A stretch of 64,000 nucleotides of DNA from Mycobacterium marinum (GTDB lineage Bacteria; Actinomycetota; Actinomycetes; Mycobacteriales; Mycobacteriaceae), in contig NZ_CP024190.1 of NCBI RefSeq assembly GCF_003391395.1, positions 1,178,001-1,242,000 on the forward strand. The letters run 5' to 3'. Shown here piece by piece: positions 32,810 to 41,557 of this stretch (the stretch's first letter is position 1; every line of letters begins with the position of its first letter). Both the position numbers and the translations under genes were made by a program. Under the pieces are notes generated by a model. The model was not told the origin of the DNA, did no database searches, and saw only the letters and a list, made by a program, of their open reading frames with translations.

Positions 32810-33780
32810 GGCGCCGGGTCCGGCCGGGGCGTCGTGTAGAGGGTGCCACTGACGTAGAGCATGTCTACCGAGGGGCCGTCGTCGTCGACCGCCGCCGGTG
32901 CAAGTCCGTTTGCCGCGCGCAGTTCAGGCAACGGGGTGCTGGTCAAGAGCCAACCGCGGTCTGAGAGGTAGGGCACCGCCTCGTTGCGGTCGCCGAAATA
33001 GACGAGTCCGACCATGTCGACGTCGAAACCATGAGCGCGCCAGCGCGCGGAGACCTCTTGCATGCGCTCTTTGAGCTGTTCCTCCTCGCCCGGATCCACA
33101 CTGCTCAGGCATTCGGCGGCCAGCCGGCTGCCGGGGGCGCTGAGTTCGGTGACGGTGTCGAGCAGCCGGTCCTGGGCCTCCGGCGGGAGGTATCCCAGTA
33201 GACCTTCGGCGCTCCATGCGGTCGGCTGGTTCGGGTCGAAACCGGCGGCGCGCAACGCCGCGGGCCAGTCTTCCCGCAAATCGACGGCCACCACTCGGCG
33301 GTCTGCGGTGGGGGCGGCCCCCAGATCGGCCAGGGTGCGGGATTTGAAATCGATCACCTGCGGCAGATCAATCTCGTAGACCACGGTCTGGGGCGGCCAT
33401 GGCAACCGGTATGCGCGGGCATCCAGTCCCGAGGCGAGGATGACGACCTGCTCGAGGCCCGCCCGCGTCGCATCCAGGAAGAAGTCGTCGAAAAACCTGG
33501 TGCGTACCGCCATGTTGTCGGCAACGTCGCCGATGGGGCCAAGCGGGCGTTGGGGATCGTCATCGAGGTCGGCAACGTTGAATTCGCCGGTCGCCAGCCG
33601 GGTCAAGAGGTCCACTCCGACGGCTCGCACCAATGGTTCGGCGTAGGGATCGTTGATCAGCGGGTTCTCGGCACGGGTAGCCATCGCGCGGGCGGCGGCC
33701 ACCATGGTCGCGGTCACCCCGACACTTGATGCCAAATCCCAGCTGTCGCCGTCATACCTGGTGGAACCGGTGGAGGTCAT
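32806..33780 (-). CDS. SAM-dependent methyltransferase, TIGR00027/LCM-like (copy 3)
   Basis: A 324-residue paralogue and first gene of the three-gene operon. Motifs: DGDSWDLASSVGVTATMV, VILASGLDARAYRLPWPP, VYEIDLPQVIDFK, AEGLLGYLPPEAQDRLL. The start at ATG 33780 is preceded by an AT-rich stretch (about 33819-33845) unlike the local GC content, a likely promoter. It is divergent from the SDR gene. Substrate unknown. Confidence 0.88.
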   Translation of the reverse strand: MTSTGSTRYDGDSWDLASSVGVTATMVAAARAMATRAENPLINDPYAEPLVRAVGVDLLTRLATGEFNVADLDDDPQRPLGPIGDVADNMAVRTRFFDDFFLDATRAGLEQVVILASGLDARAYRLPWPPQTVVYEIDLPQVIDFKSRTLADLGAAPTADRRVVAVDLREDWPAALRAAGFDPNQPTAWSAEGLLGYLPPEAQDRLLDTVTELSAPGSRLAAECLSSVDPGEEEQLKERMQEVSARWRAHGFDVDMVGLVYFGDRNEAVPYLSDRGWLLTSTPLPELRAANGLAPAAVDDDGPSVDMLYVSGTLYTTPRPDPAP

Positions 33781-33996
33781 ATGGTGCCCCGTTCGCAGCT
33801 AGTGGTTCAGCCCCGTCAATATTTAGATAGTTTAACAAGCTTTCGGGCGGTCGGCGTTGGCGCTGGACCGGGCAAAGATCCGGTGGCTGGCACCGCGCGG
33901 TCCTGCCATGACACCGGTCAACCAGGTGCCGCGATCGGATCCACTTTCCTGCCTAAACCGTCCCCGGGCTGCGTTCGCACGCGGCAACCTGGAGGC

Positions 33997-34782
33997 ATGT
34001 CGTACACGATGGCCGGCCGGCGGGTATTGATCACGGGTGCATCGTCCGGGGTCGGCGCGGCCCTGGCCAGAATGCTGGCCGCCCGCGGCACGACGGTCGG
34101 GTTGATCGCCCGTCGGCGCGACCGGCTCGAGGAGGTCCTGGCCGATTGCCGCAAGACCTCGCCGCAATCGGTGATGTGGGTGGCCGATCTCTGCGACACC
34201 GCCGGGGCCGCCCGGCTGGCTCTGCAAGCCTGGCAGGCGATGGGCGGCATCGACGTGCTGATCAACAACGCCGCGATCCCGAAACGTCGGGAAGTGAGCG
34301 CGTTGCGGCCGACCGAGGTGGAGCAGGTCATGGGGGTCAACTTCTTTGCCCCGATGCGGATGACCCTGGCTTTGTTGCCGCGGATGTTGGCGCGCGGATC
34401 GGGCACCATCGTCAACGTGTCCAGCGTCGGCGGTCGCCTCGGCATCATTCATGAATCTGCCTATTGCGCAAGTAAGTTCGCGCTGTGCGGCTGGAGTGAG
34501 TCGATCGCGGTCGACCTGGCGGGAAGCGGTGTCTCGGTAAAACTGATCCAGCCTGGTCCCGTCGACACCGAAATCTGGGACCGGCCCGACAATGAGGATC
34601 CGCTCTACCGCGGGCCCAAGGTCCCGGCCGACTTGGTGGCCGAGGGCATCATCGCGGCCATCGGCAGTGACCGCTTCGAGCACTACCTGCCCGAGATGAT
34701 GGCCTTGAAGGACATCGTGGATGCCAAGAATGCCGACCTCGATACGTTTCTCACCGCCGCGGCGGCCATGACCTGGCAATGA
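33997..34782 (+). CDS. Short-chain dehydrogenase/reductase
   Basis: A 261-residue classical SDR. Cofactor motif TGASSGVG (about 13-20) with RRRDR at the end of beta-2 suggests NADP(H) preference; NNAAIP (about 90-95); catalytic Ser in VNVSSVGGR and Tyr-x-x-x-Lys in YCASK. It starts at ATG 33997, close behind GGAGG; ATG 34009 is an alternative giving better spacing. The frame is open upstream to 33781 without family sequence. It overlaps the next alcohol dehydrogenase by 4 bp, so both likely act in one pathway on an alcohol/ketone substrate. Confidence 0.85.
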   Translation: MSYTMAGRRVLITGASSGVGAALARMLAARGTTVGLIARRRDRLEEVLADCRKTSPQSVMWVADLCDTAGAARLALQAWQAMGGIDVLINNAAIPKRREVSALRPTEVEQVMGVNFFAPMRMTLALLPRMLARGSGTIVNVSSVGGRLGIIHESAYCASKFALCGWSESIAVDLAGSGVSVKLIQPGPVDTEIWDRPDNEDPLYRGPKVPADLVAEGIIAAIGSDRFEHYLPEMMALKDIVDAKNADLDTFLTAAAAMTWQ

Positions 34783-36011
34783 AAGCCCTGGTTTACGGCG
34801 TAGCCCCCGAGCCATTCGAGGTCGATGAGCCGGCGAACCCGTTGGCGTGCAACCTGGCCCGCACCCCGACGGCGCTGCGCGAGCTGGCCGATCCGCGGCC
34901 GCTGCGACCGGATTGGGTGATCACCCGGCCGCGGCTGACGGGCATCTGCGGGTCTGACTCCAAGCAGATCCTGCTCGACTTCGGCGAGCAGGACGCCGAC
35001 AACGCCTTGGCCGCCTTCTGCTCGTTCCCGCAAGTCATGGGACACGAGGTGGTCGCCGACGTGGTGGAGCTGGGGCCCGAGGCGGGTGGGCTCGAAGTCG
35101 GTCAGCGGGTGGTGCTCAACCCGTGGCTGTCGTGCCGGCCACGGGGGATCGAACCACCGTGCCCGGCCTGCCAAAGCGGTGACTACAGCCTGTGCTGGAG
35201 CTTCACCGACGGTGGCATCCAGCCGGGCATCCATACCGGGGTGTCGGCGGACGTAACCGGCGGATACGCCGAACTGATGCCCGCCCACGACAGCATGCTG
35301 TTTCCGGTTCCAGGGCCAATTAGCGACGAGGCGGCGGTGTTCGCCGATCCGTTCTCGGTGTCCCTGCATGCGATCACCCGCCATCCGCCGCCGCGATCCG
35401 GCCGGGTGCTGGTCTACGGCGCGGGATCACTCGGGTTGTGCGCGATCGCGATCCTGCGGGCGCTCTACCCGGACGTGGCGGTGGCCGCGGTGGCACGGTT
35501 TGCCGCCCAGGGCGAGCTGGCCGGCCGCTTTGGCGCCGCCAAAGTCGTGGCTCACGAACCGCGGCTGGCGATCATCGAGGAGTTGGTCGCCTGGGGCGGT
35601 GGCCGGCTACGGCAGGCTCTGCTGGGCTTGCCGATGGCGCACCCCGGGGCCGTCGACGTCGTGTACGACACGGTGGGCAAGCCAGAGACGTTCGAGGTAG
35701 GAGTGCGGGTCCTCAACTCGCGCGGGACCCTGGTCAAGGCCGGCGTTCACGCGCCGGGGCGGTGGGAGTGGAGTCCGCTGTATTTCAAGGAGATCAGCTG
35801 GGTCGGTTCCAACGCGTTCGGCGTCGAGGAGGTCGAGGGGGTGCGCAAGCATGCCATCGCCCACTATTTCGACCTGGTCGCCGACGACCGGCTGGACTTG
35901 CGGAGCATGCTCACCCATACCTTCGCGCTACCGCAATGGCGCGACGCCTTCCTGGCGATTGCGAACCAAGGCGAAAGCGGAGCGGTGAAGGTGGCCTTCG
36001 ATCAACGTTGA
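34779..36011 (+). CDS. Zinc-type medium-chain alcohol dehydrogenase
   Basis: A 410-residue MDR-family dehydrogenase. Catalytic zinc residues are Cys57 in GICGSD and the His of MGHEVVADV; a partial structural-zinc Cys cluster is visible in PPCPACQSGDYSLC. The Rossmann motif VYGAGSLGLCAIA lies near residue 212. The enzyme oxidises an alcohol with NAD(P)+. It is coupled by a 4-bp overlap to the SDR gene. The substrate is unknown; it could equally be a threonine- or sorbitol-dehydrogenase-like enzyme. Confidence 0.83.
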   Translation: MKALVYGVAPEPFEVDEPANPLACNLARTPTALRELADPRPLRPDWVITRPRLTGICGSDSKQILLDFGEQDADNALAAFCSFPQVMGHEVVADVVELGPEAGGLEVGQRVVLNPWLSCRPRGIEPPCPACQSGDYSLCWSFTDGGIQPGIHTGVSADVTGGYAELMPAHDSMLFPVPGPISDEAAVFADPFSVSLHAITRHPPPRSGRVLVYGAGSLGLCAIAILRALYPDVAVAAVARFAAQGELAGRFGAAKVVAHEPRLAIIEELVAWGGGRLRQALLGLPMAHPGAVDVVYDTVGKPETFEVGVRVLNSRGTLVKAGVHAPGRWEWSPLYFKEISWVGSNAFGVEEVEGVRKHAIAHYFDLVADDRLDLRSMLTHTFALPQWRDAFLAIANQGESGAVKVAFDQR

Positions 36012-36019
36012 CCGAGGCC

Positions 36020-36700
36020 TCAGGCGCACGGGCGGGTGGCGCGGTAGTAGACGAGCCGGCCGAGCAGCGGGTGGCGTTGGGCGCCGACCTCGGCGACGTC
36101 GAACCCGGCGGTATCCAGCAGGCGTCGAATCCCATCGCCCAGGTTGCCCGCGACATGGAGGTTGTGCCTGATGAAGCGCGACGCCAGGCCGTCATGGGCG
36201 GACATGTCGCCGCCGACATCGACCAGATGCAGCCGGCCACCGGGCCGCAGCACCCGAAATGCTTCCGCCGCCGCAGCGGATTTAGCGTCTTCATCCAGAT
36301 GGTGCAGCATCATCGAGGACAGCACCCGGTCGAACTCGCCGTCGGCATAGGGCAGCCGCTGAGCGTAGCCCTGGTCGAAACGAACTCCCTCGACATTGCC
36401 CGTCTTGCGTTGCGCGCGCTGCAGCGCGCGCGGGTCGGGATCGGATCCGATCACCTCGGCCCGGGGTTGAGCGCGCTTGGCTTTGATGGCGAGGTTCCCA
36501 GTGCCGCAGCCGATTTCCAGGATGCGACCGCAGTCGGCGAGTTCGGCCTGGGTGATCAGCGTCCGATGGATCTTGTTCATGCCCAGCAGGCGGGACAGCA
36601 GGTCATACGCGGGAAGCAGCGCATCATGGCCGGCCGCGGGCAGGTAGTCGCGGGATTCGCCGCTGTGGTGGAGACCGAAACGTGGATGATGATTGGTCAT
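36020..36700 (-). CDS. Class I SAM-dependent methyltransferase
   Basis: A 226-residue Methyltransf_11/UbiE-like enzyme. SAM motif I is ILEIGCGTGNLAIKAK (about 60-75), the acidic residue after beta-2 is in IGSDPDPRAL, and VLSSMMLHHL and LRPGGRLHLVD follow. I use ATG 36700 (MTNHHPRFGL) instead of the frame from 36742. It differs from the five TIGR00027-type enzymes nearby. It is divergent from an AraC regulator (73-bp gap), which may control it. The stop lies 8 bp after the convergent alcohol-dehydrogenase stop. Substrate unknown. Confidence 0.83.
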   Translation of the reverse strand: MTNHHPRFGLHHSGESRDYLPAAGHDALLPAYDLLSRLLGMNKIHRTLITQAELADCGRILEIGCGTGNLAIKAKRAQPRAEVIGSDPDPRALQRAQRKTGNVEGVRFDQGYAQRLPYADGEFDRVLSSMMLHHLDEDAKSAAAAEAFRVLRPGGRLHLVDVGGDMSAHDGLASRFIRHNLHVAGNLGDGIRRLLDTAGFDVAEVGAQRHPLLGRLVYYRATRPCA

Positions 36701-36761
36701 ACATCCAATTGTGTAGGCCTGATAGGAAACAATATTTGGCAATCTTTGTTGAAACTTGGAC

Positions 36762-36767
36762 TATCTT
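36762..36767 (+). promoter_or_regulatory. -10 box of araC-type gene, leaderless
   Basis: TATCTT (36762-36767) precedes ATG 36774 by 6 nt, with TTGGCA (36736-36741) about 20 bp upstream as a possible -35. The surrounding 36725-36770 region is notably AT-rich for this genome. Confidence 0.5.
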
Positions 36768-36773
36768 TGGCGC

Positions 36774-37634
36774 ATGGCCCGGGCCGCACGGCTGATCCAG
36801 CACCGCAGTGGGGTACCCATCTATGGATATCGCACCGACCCGGATATTCCACGGGTGTCGGTGCTGCGGCCCGGGCCTGAGGATCTGGGCGACCGCGCTC
36901 GTCACATCCACGACTTCCCTGCGCTGTGGTACGTACCCGCAGCCGGGCTGGTGTACATCGCCGCTGCCGGTCAGGTGCTCGAGCCCACGCAATTCGGGTC
37001 CCTCGAGGGTGGGGCTGCGATGTTTTTCGATCCTGCCGCCCTCGGCGGGGACGGAGGGTCGCCCTGGCCGTCGTGGCGGACGCATCCGTTGTTGTTCCCG
37101 TTTCTGCACGGACACTCGGGCGGGATCCTGAAGCTGGAGGTGCCCGCGGCCCGACGATCGACGTGGAATGGTGCGATCGCGGCGATCGAAGCGGAGTTGA
37201 CCACGCGTCAGCAGGGCTACGGCCAGGCTGTTGCGGCGCACCTCACGCTGCTGCTCATCGAACTCGCCCGCCTCGCCCGCGACGTGGTCGGGGACTTGCG
37301 CCGCAGCGGCGAACCGCTACTGGCCGAGGTGTTCGAGGTGATCGACCGGCGCCACGCCGAGCCGTTGTCGCTGCGCGACGTGGCGGCCGAGGTCGGCATG
37401 ACGCCAGGACACCTGACCACGATCGTGCGTCGCCGCACCGGACGCACCGTGCAGGAATGGATTATCGAGCGCCGCATGGCCCAGGCGCGCGAGCTATTGG
37501 TCGCCACGGACCTTGCGGTTGGCGAGGTTGCCAGACGGGTGGGGATCTCCGATCCCGGCTATTTCAGCAGACTGTTCAGCAGAGCGCATGGCACCTCACC
37601 GCGGCAGTGGCGGGTGCTGGCGCCCCGGCACTGA
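36774..37634 (+). CDS. AraC-family transcriptional regulator
   Basis: A 286-residue regulator. The N-terminal cupin-like domain has RHIHDFPALWYVPAAG (about 42-57), and the C-terminal AraC double HTH (about 185-285) has RDVAAEVGMTPGHLTTIVRR, quoted in part, and the signature VGEVARRVGISDPGYFSRLF followed by HGTSPRQWR. It is divergent from a methyltransferase gene that is its most likely target. Its ligand is unknown. Confidence 0.9.
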   Translation: MARAARLIQHRSGVPIYGYRTDPDIPRVSVLRPGPEDLGDRARHIHDFPALWYVPAAGLVYIAAAGQVLEPTQFGSLEGGAAMFFDPAALGGDGGSPWPSWRTHPLLFPFLHGHSGGILKLEVPAARRSTWNGAIAAIEAELTTRQQGYGQAVAAHLTLLLIELARLARDVVGDLRRSGEPLLAEVFEVIDRRHAEPLSLRDVAAEVGMTPGHLTTIVRRRTGRTVQEWIIERRMAQARELLVATDLAVGEVARRVGISDPGYFSRLFSRAHGTSPRQWRVLAPRH

Positions 37635-37657
37635 TCCCGCCGGCGCCCCACGGCGGG

Positions 37658-38314
37658 CTACATCGGATTGGCGCGCAGATACGCGTACACGCCGGCGAAG
37701 TTACGGTTCACGTCTTCGGGAATGGGCACCGGGCCGCCGAGAGCTCTGGCGCCCCAGACGATTTGGGCGGTGCGCTCAACCAGTGCCGTGACGTGCAGCA
37801 CCTTGTCGGGGCGGGGCCCGACGGCCACCAGTCCGTGGTTGGCGATCAACGCGGCGGCGCGGCCCTGCAACGCCGCAACCGCGTTGCGGCCGACCTCGGG
37901 TGTTCCGGATGCGGCGTATTCGGCGCAGCGAACGTCTCCGCCGCAGTAGACCGCGAATTCGTCGATGCAGGCCGGAATCGGTTGGTGCGCGATGGCGAAC
38001 ATGGTCGCCCATACCGGGTGGCTGTGGATGACGCTGCCGATGTCGTCGAACGCCTGGTAACACGCCAGGTGCAGGTGCATCTCGGTTGAGGGCGCGCGCC
38101 CGGCTTTGGCATGCAGCACCGTGCCGTCGGCGTCGACCTGCACCAGGTCGTCCAGCGTCATGTCCGCATAGTCGACCGAGGAGGGCGTTATCACCAGGTT
38201 GCCGTCCGCGCACCGCGCGGATATGTTGCCGGCCGTTCCTTCCACCAGGCCGCGGCGCAGCATGTCCTTGGCCGCCGCCAGCACCGCGACCTGGGCGTTG
38301 TCAACGAATTTCAC
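37658..38314 (-). CDS. fucA: Class II aldolase, L-fuculose-phosphate aldolase type
   Basis: A 218-residue class II aldolase, same length and neighbours as M. tuberculosis Rv0727c (fucA). It has catalytic Glu78 in STEMHLHLACY, zinc ligands His97 and His99 in HSHPVWATM, and a later His in ANHGLVAVG. GTG start 38314 overlaps the upstream serA2 stop by 4 bp. It would split a sugar 1-phosphate into dihydroxyacetone phosphate and an aldehyde; the exact sugar is unproven. It forms a sugar/acid module with serA2 and the divergent xylB. Confidence 0.87.
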   Translation of the reverse strand: MKFVDNAQVAVLAAAKDMLRRGLVEGTAGNISARCADGNLVITPSSVDYADMTLDDLVQVDADGTVLHAKAGRAPSTEMHLHLACYQAFDDIGSVIHSHPVWATMFAIAHQPIPACIDEFAVYCGGDVRCAEYAASGTPEVGRNAVAALQGRAAALIANHGLVAVGPRPDKVLHVTALVERTAQIVWGARALGGPVPIPEDVNRNFAGVYAYLRANPM

Positions 38315-39300
38315 CGGGCCAGCACCTCCGGGTTGAGGATATGGGTGGGTCTGGTTCCGGACAGCAATGCTTGCAGACCGTCGGCGACCATCTGCGCCTG
38401 TCGCGCCTCGGTGTTCCAGGTGGCCCCGCCGATATGGGGAGTCAGCACGACATTGGGCATGCTGGCCAGTGGGTGATCGGTCGGCAGCCATTCGCCGACG
38501 AAATGGTCCAGGCCGGCGGCGGCGACCTTGCCGGCGCGCAGCGCCTGCACCAGTGCGTCGGTGTCGTGCAATTGGGCCCGCGCCGTATTGAGGAAGACGG
38601 CGCCGTCGCGCATCGATGCGAATTGTTGCGCGCCGATCATGCCGACGGTGTCGTCGGTGACCGGCGCATGCAGGGAGACGATGTCGGACTCGGCCAGCAG
38701 CTCCTCCAGACCGTGTCGCGCGTCCGCGCAGTACGGATCGTGCGCGATGACCCGCAGGCCCAGGCCGGTCAGCCGCCACGCGGTGGCACGGCCTACCGCC
38801 CCCAGGCCCACCAGCCCGGCGGTGCGCCCGGCGATTTCCCAGCCGCGGAATCGCTGGTAGGGGATGGTTCCGTCACGAAAGATATTGCCGGATCTGACGT
38901 CTGCGTCCGCGGTCAGCAGGTGGCGGGTGCTGGCCAGCAGCAGTGCCACCGTCATCTCGGCGACCGCATCGGCGTTGCGGGCCGGCGTGTTGAGCACCGG
39001 GATGCCGGCCGCGGTGGCCCCGGCGATGTCGACGTTGTTGGGATCCCCGCGGGTGGAGAAGATGGCGCGCAAACCCAGCTGCAACACCGCTCCGCTGACC
39101 GAATCAGCTTCCACCACAACAATGTCGACAGACTCGCTGGTGATCCGCTCGGCCAGTTGCTCGGCGCTGTAGATGCGCAGCGGGCCCCCTTCGAGCTCGC
39201 TTATCCATGGGTCATAGACGACGTCCACCAGTTGCCGGAGTTTGTCCAAGCCGGAACCGCGAAGCGGGGCCGTCACCAGTGCGCGCGGTCGAGACCTCAC
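38311..39300 (-). CDS. serA2: D-2-hydroxyacid dehydrogenase (SerA2-like)
   Basis: A 329-residue NAD-dependent D-isomer 2-hydroxyacid dehydrogenase. The Rossmann motif is VGLGAVGRATAWRL (about 163-176); the catalytic Arg is in NTARAQLHDTDAL, and the His is in LTPHIGGATWNTE. It lacks the ACT and intervening regulatory domains of biosynthetic SerA, so 3-phosphoglycerate is not a safe substrate despite the inherited gene name. GTG start 39300. It is divergent from xylB with a 30-bp gap and coupled to fucA. Confidence 0.85.
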   Translation of the reverse strand: MRSRPRALVTAPLRGSGLDKLRQLVDVVYDPWISELEGGPLRIYSAEQLAERITSESVDIVVVEADSVSGAVLQLGLRAIFSTRGDPNNVDIAGATAAGIPVLNTPARNADAVAEMTVALLLASTRHLLTADADVRSGNIFRDGTIPYQRFRGWEIAGRTAGLVGLGAVGRATAWRLTGLGLRVIAHDPYCADARHGLEELLAESDIVSLHAPVTDDTVGMIGAQQFASMRDGAVFLNTARAQLHDTDALVQALRAGKVAAAGLDHFVGEWLPTDHPLASMPNVVLTPHIGGATWNTEARQAQMVADGLQALLSGTRPTHILNPEVLAR

Positions 39301-39317
39301 GGGTGTCCATGCTGGCG

Positions 39318-39323
39318 TACCGT
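39318..39323 (+). promoter_or_regulatory. -10 box of xylB, leaderless
   Basis: TACCGT (39318-39323) is followed after 7 nt (GGCGCCC) by the GTG at 39331 where the kinase homology starts. The position favours a leaderless mRNA over any upstream start in the long open frame. Confidence 0.48.
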
Positions 39324-39330
39324 GGCGCCC

Positions 39331-40689
39331 GTGTCACGTGAAGACGCCACAATCGGCATCGACATCGGCACCACCGCGGTCAAAGCGGTGGTTGCCGACG
39401 CCGATGGCAACGTGACCGCTCGGCTGCGGATTCCACACCAGTTGCGGGTTGGTGCGCCCGACCAACTCGAGCACGACGCCGACCAGGCGTGGCGGCGGGG
39501 CCCGCTGACGGCGCTGGAGCGGCTGGCCGGGCCCGACATACGGGCGGTGGCCGTGTCGGCGATGGTGCCGTCGATGACCGCGGTCGATTCCGGCGGCGTC
39601 CCCATCACGCCCGGACTGCTCTACGGCGACAGCAGGGGCTGGGTACCCGGGGCAGCCAACCAGCGCGCCCAACCGCTGCCGTCGGTGGGCGAAGCCGCGC
39701 AGTTTCTGCGTTGGACCGCCGCACAAGCACCGGAGGCGGCGGGATACTGGCCCGCGGCGGCGGTGGCCAACTACGCGATGTCGGGCGAACCGGTGATCGA
39801 CTTCGCCACCGCGATTACCAGCCTTCCCCTGTTCGACGGGACGGGCTGGAATCCCCAGGCGTGTGCGGACTGTGGTGCCAGCGCCGATCGGATGCCGCGG
39901 GTCGAGACGTTCGGCACCGCGGTCGGCCAGGTACACGGCACCGATGCGGTGCTGGGGGCCGGCGGCATCGATGCGGTGTGCGAGCAGATCGTGGCCGGAG
40001 CCGACCACCACGGCGATGTACTGGTGCTCTGCGGCACCACCCTGATCGTGTGGACGACCATCTCCGGGTCCCGTCAGGTGCCGGGCCTGTGGACCATTCC
40101 CCACACCGCCCCCGGGAAAAGTCAGATCGGCGGCGCCAGCAACGCCGGGGGCCTGTTCTTGAGTTGGGTCGACCGCGTTATCGGCCCCGCCGATCGCGAC
40201 GGCGAGCAGGACCGGGTCGATCCGCGGCGGGTGCCGATCTGGTTGCCCTACATACGTGGTGAGCGCACACCGTTCCACGATCCCGATCGGCGGGCGAGTC
40301 TCGAGGGGCTCGACCTCACGCAAGGCGCCGCGGCAGTGCGGCGGGCGGCCTACGAGGCGTCGGGCTTCGTCGTCCGGCATCTGGTCGAGCTCAGTGGAGC
40401 GCCGGTGTTGCGCATCGTGGCATCCGGTGGCGGTACGTGTGTGCAGCCCTGGATGCAGGCCATCGCCGATGTCACCGGGCGGCCGGTACACGTCTCGGCC
40501 GTGGCCGAGGGGGCCGCGCTGGGGGCGGCCTTCCTCGCGCGGATGGCGGCCGGTCTGGAATCGTCAATCGCCGACGCCGATCGCTGGGCCCGCACCGATC
40601 GCATCGTGGAACCGCGCCCCGACTGGGTGGGCCCCACCAAGGACCGCTATCGCCGATTTCTCGAGCTCAGTGGATCACCACTGGCCTGA
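39331..40689 (+). CDS. xylB: FGGY-family carbohydrate kinase
   Basis: A 452-residue sugar kinase, matching M. tuberculosis Rv0729 (xylB). Phosphate-1 motif is TIGIDIGTTAVKAVVADADG near the N terminus, and the C-terminal ASGGG nucleotide-binding motif and WMQAIADVTGRPV lie near residue 370-390. The frame is open for 1.2 kb upstream, but the homology starts at GTG 39331. It phosphorylates a pentulose or similar sugar; the xylulose assignment is by name only. Together with the divergent dehydrogenase and aldolase it forms a plausible catabolic route from a sugar or sugar acid to central metabolism. Confidence 0.88.
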   Translation: MSREDATIGIDIGTTAVKAVVADADGNVTARLRIPHQLRVGAPDQLEHDADQAWRRGPLTALERLAGPDIRAVAVSAMVPSMTAVDSGGVPITPGLLYGDSRGWVPGAANQRAQPLPSVGEAAQFLRWTAAQAPEAAGYWPAAAVANYAMSGEPVIDFATAITSLPLFDGTGWNPQACADCGASADRMPRVETFGTAVGQVHGTDAVLGAGGIDAVCEQIVAGADHHGDVLVLCGTTLIVWTTISGSRQVPGLWTIPHTAPGKSQIGGASNAGGLFLSWVDRVIGPADRDGEQDRVDPRRVPIWLPYIRGERTPFHDPDRRASLEGLDLTQGAAAVRRAAYEASGFVVRHLVELSGAPVLRIVASGGGTCVQPWMQAIADVTGRPVHVSAVAEGAALGAAFLARMAAGLESSIADADRWARTDRIVEPRPDWVGPTKDRYRRFLELSGSPLA

Positions 40690-40824
40690 GTCGGCCCGCT
40701 AAAGCCAGTGCCCGCCAAGGTGGTTGGTGACGGTGCGGGGGTGGCCCCGGGGTCGGGGCGAGTCGCGCCGCGGGTGGGCCAGCCGGATGGGTATGCGGGT
40801 AGCGCAATTCCCACGGCGTCGTTC

Positions 40825-40830
40825 TACGCT
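40825..40830 (+). promoter_or_regulatory. -10 box of GNAT gene, leaderless
   Basis: TACGCT (40825-40830), identical to the sppA box, precedes ATG 40837 by 6 nt. This supports the later start over the one at 40708. Confidence 0.48.
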
Positions 40831-40836
40831 TATGCC

Positions 40837-41502
40837 ATGACAGACCACGACCACACCGCAGCCCGTCGCGAAATCGCAGATGCCCTGCTCGCCGCACTCG
40901 AACGTCGGCATGAGGTTGCCGACGCCATCGTGGAAGCCGAGAACAAGGCCGCTGCGGTCGAGGCGATTGTGACACTGCTGGGTACGTCCCACCTGGCCGC
41001 CGAGGCGGTGATGAGCATGTCCTTCGAGCAACTCACCCAGGACGCGCGCAAGAAGATCATCGCCGAGCTCGACGACCTCAACAAGCAACTGAGCTTCACG
41101 TTGACCGAACGTCCGGCCAGTTCCGGTGAGAGCTTGGAGCTGCGCCCCTTCTCCGCCGCCGAGGACCGCGACATCTTTGCCGCGCGGACCGAGGAAATGG
41201 GCGCGGCGGGCGACGGATCCGGGGGGCCGGCCGGCACTGTCGACGATGAGATCAAGGCGGCGTTGGCTCGCGTCGATGATGAAGAAGCTGCCTGGTTTGT
41301 CGCCATCGATGCCGGGGAGAAGGTCGGCATGGTGTTCGGCGAGCTGGTCCACGGTGAGGTCGACGTCCGCATCTGGATCCACCCCGAGCACCGCAAGAAG
41401 GGCTACGGCACCGCGGCGCTGCGCAAGTCGCGGTCCGAGATGGCATGGGCATTTCCGGCGGTGCCGATGGTCGTGCGCGCACCCGCTGCCAACCCGGCCT
41501 GA
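40837..41502 (+). CDS. GNAT acetyltransferase with GyrA-like helical N terminus
   Basis: A 221-residue protein corresponding to M. tuberculosis Rv0730. The C-terminal half is a GNAT domain: KVGMVFGELVHGEVDVRIWIHPEHRKKGYGTAALRKS, quoted in part; HRKKGYGTAAL is the acetyl-CoA motif A (Q/R-x-x-G-x-G/A). The N-terminal ~85 residues (ALLAALERRHEVADAIVEAE ... EAVMSMSFEQLTQDARKKI) resemble the GyrA/ParC helical segment that in gyrases reads like QAxAILDMxLxxLT, an odd pairing. I choose ATG 40837. Acyl acceptor unknown. Confidence 0.78.
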   Translation: MTDHDHTAARREIADALLAALERRHEVADAIVEAENKAAAVEAIVTLLGTSHLAAEAVMSMSFEQLTQDARKKIIAELDDLNKQLSFTLTERPASSGESLELRPFSAAEDRDIFAARTEEMGAAGDGSGGPAGTVDDEIKAALARVDDEEAAWFVAIDAGEKVGMVFGELVHGEVDVRIWIHPEHRKKGYGTAALRKSRSEMAWAFPAVPMVVRAPAANPA

Positions 41503-41557
41503 TCCGGGGCGGGCCCACGGCACCCGGCGGGGTGCGGGGGAGCGCCGGCAGTGCGGT

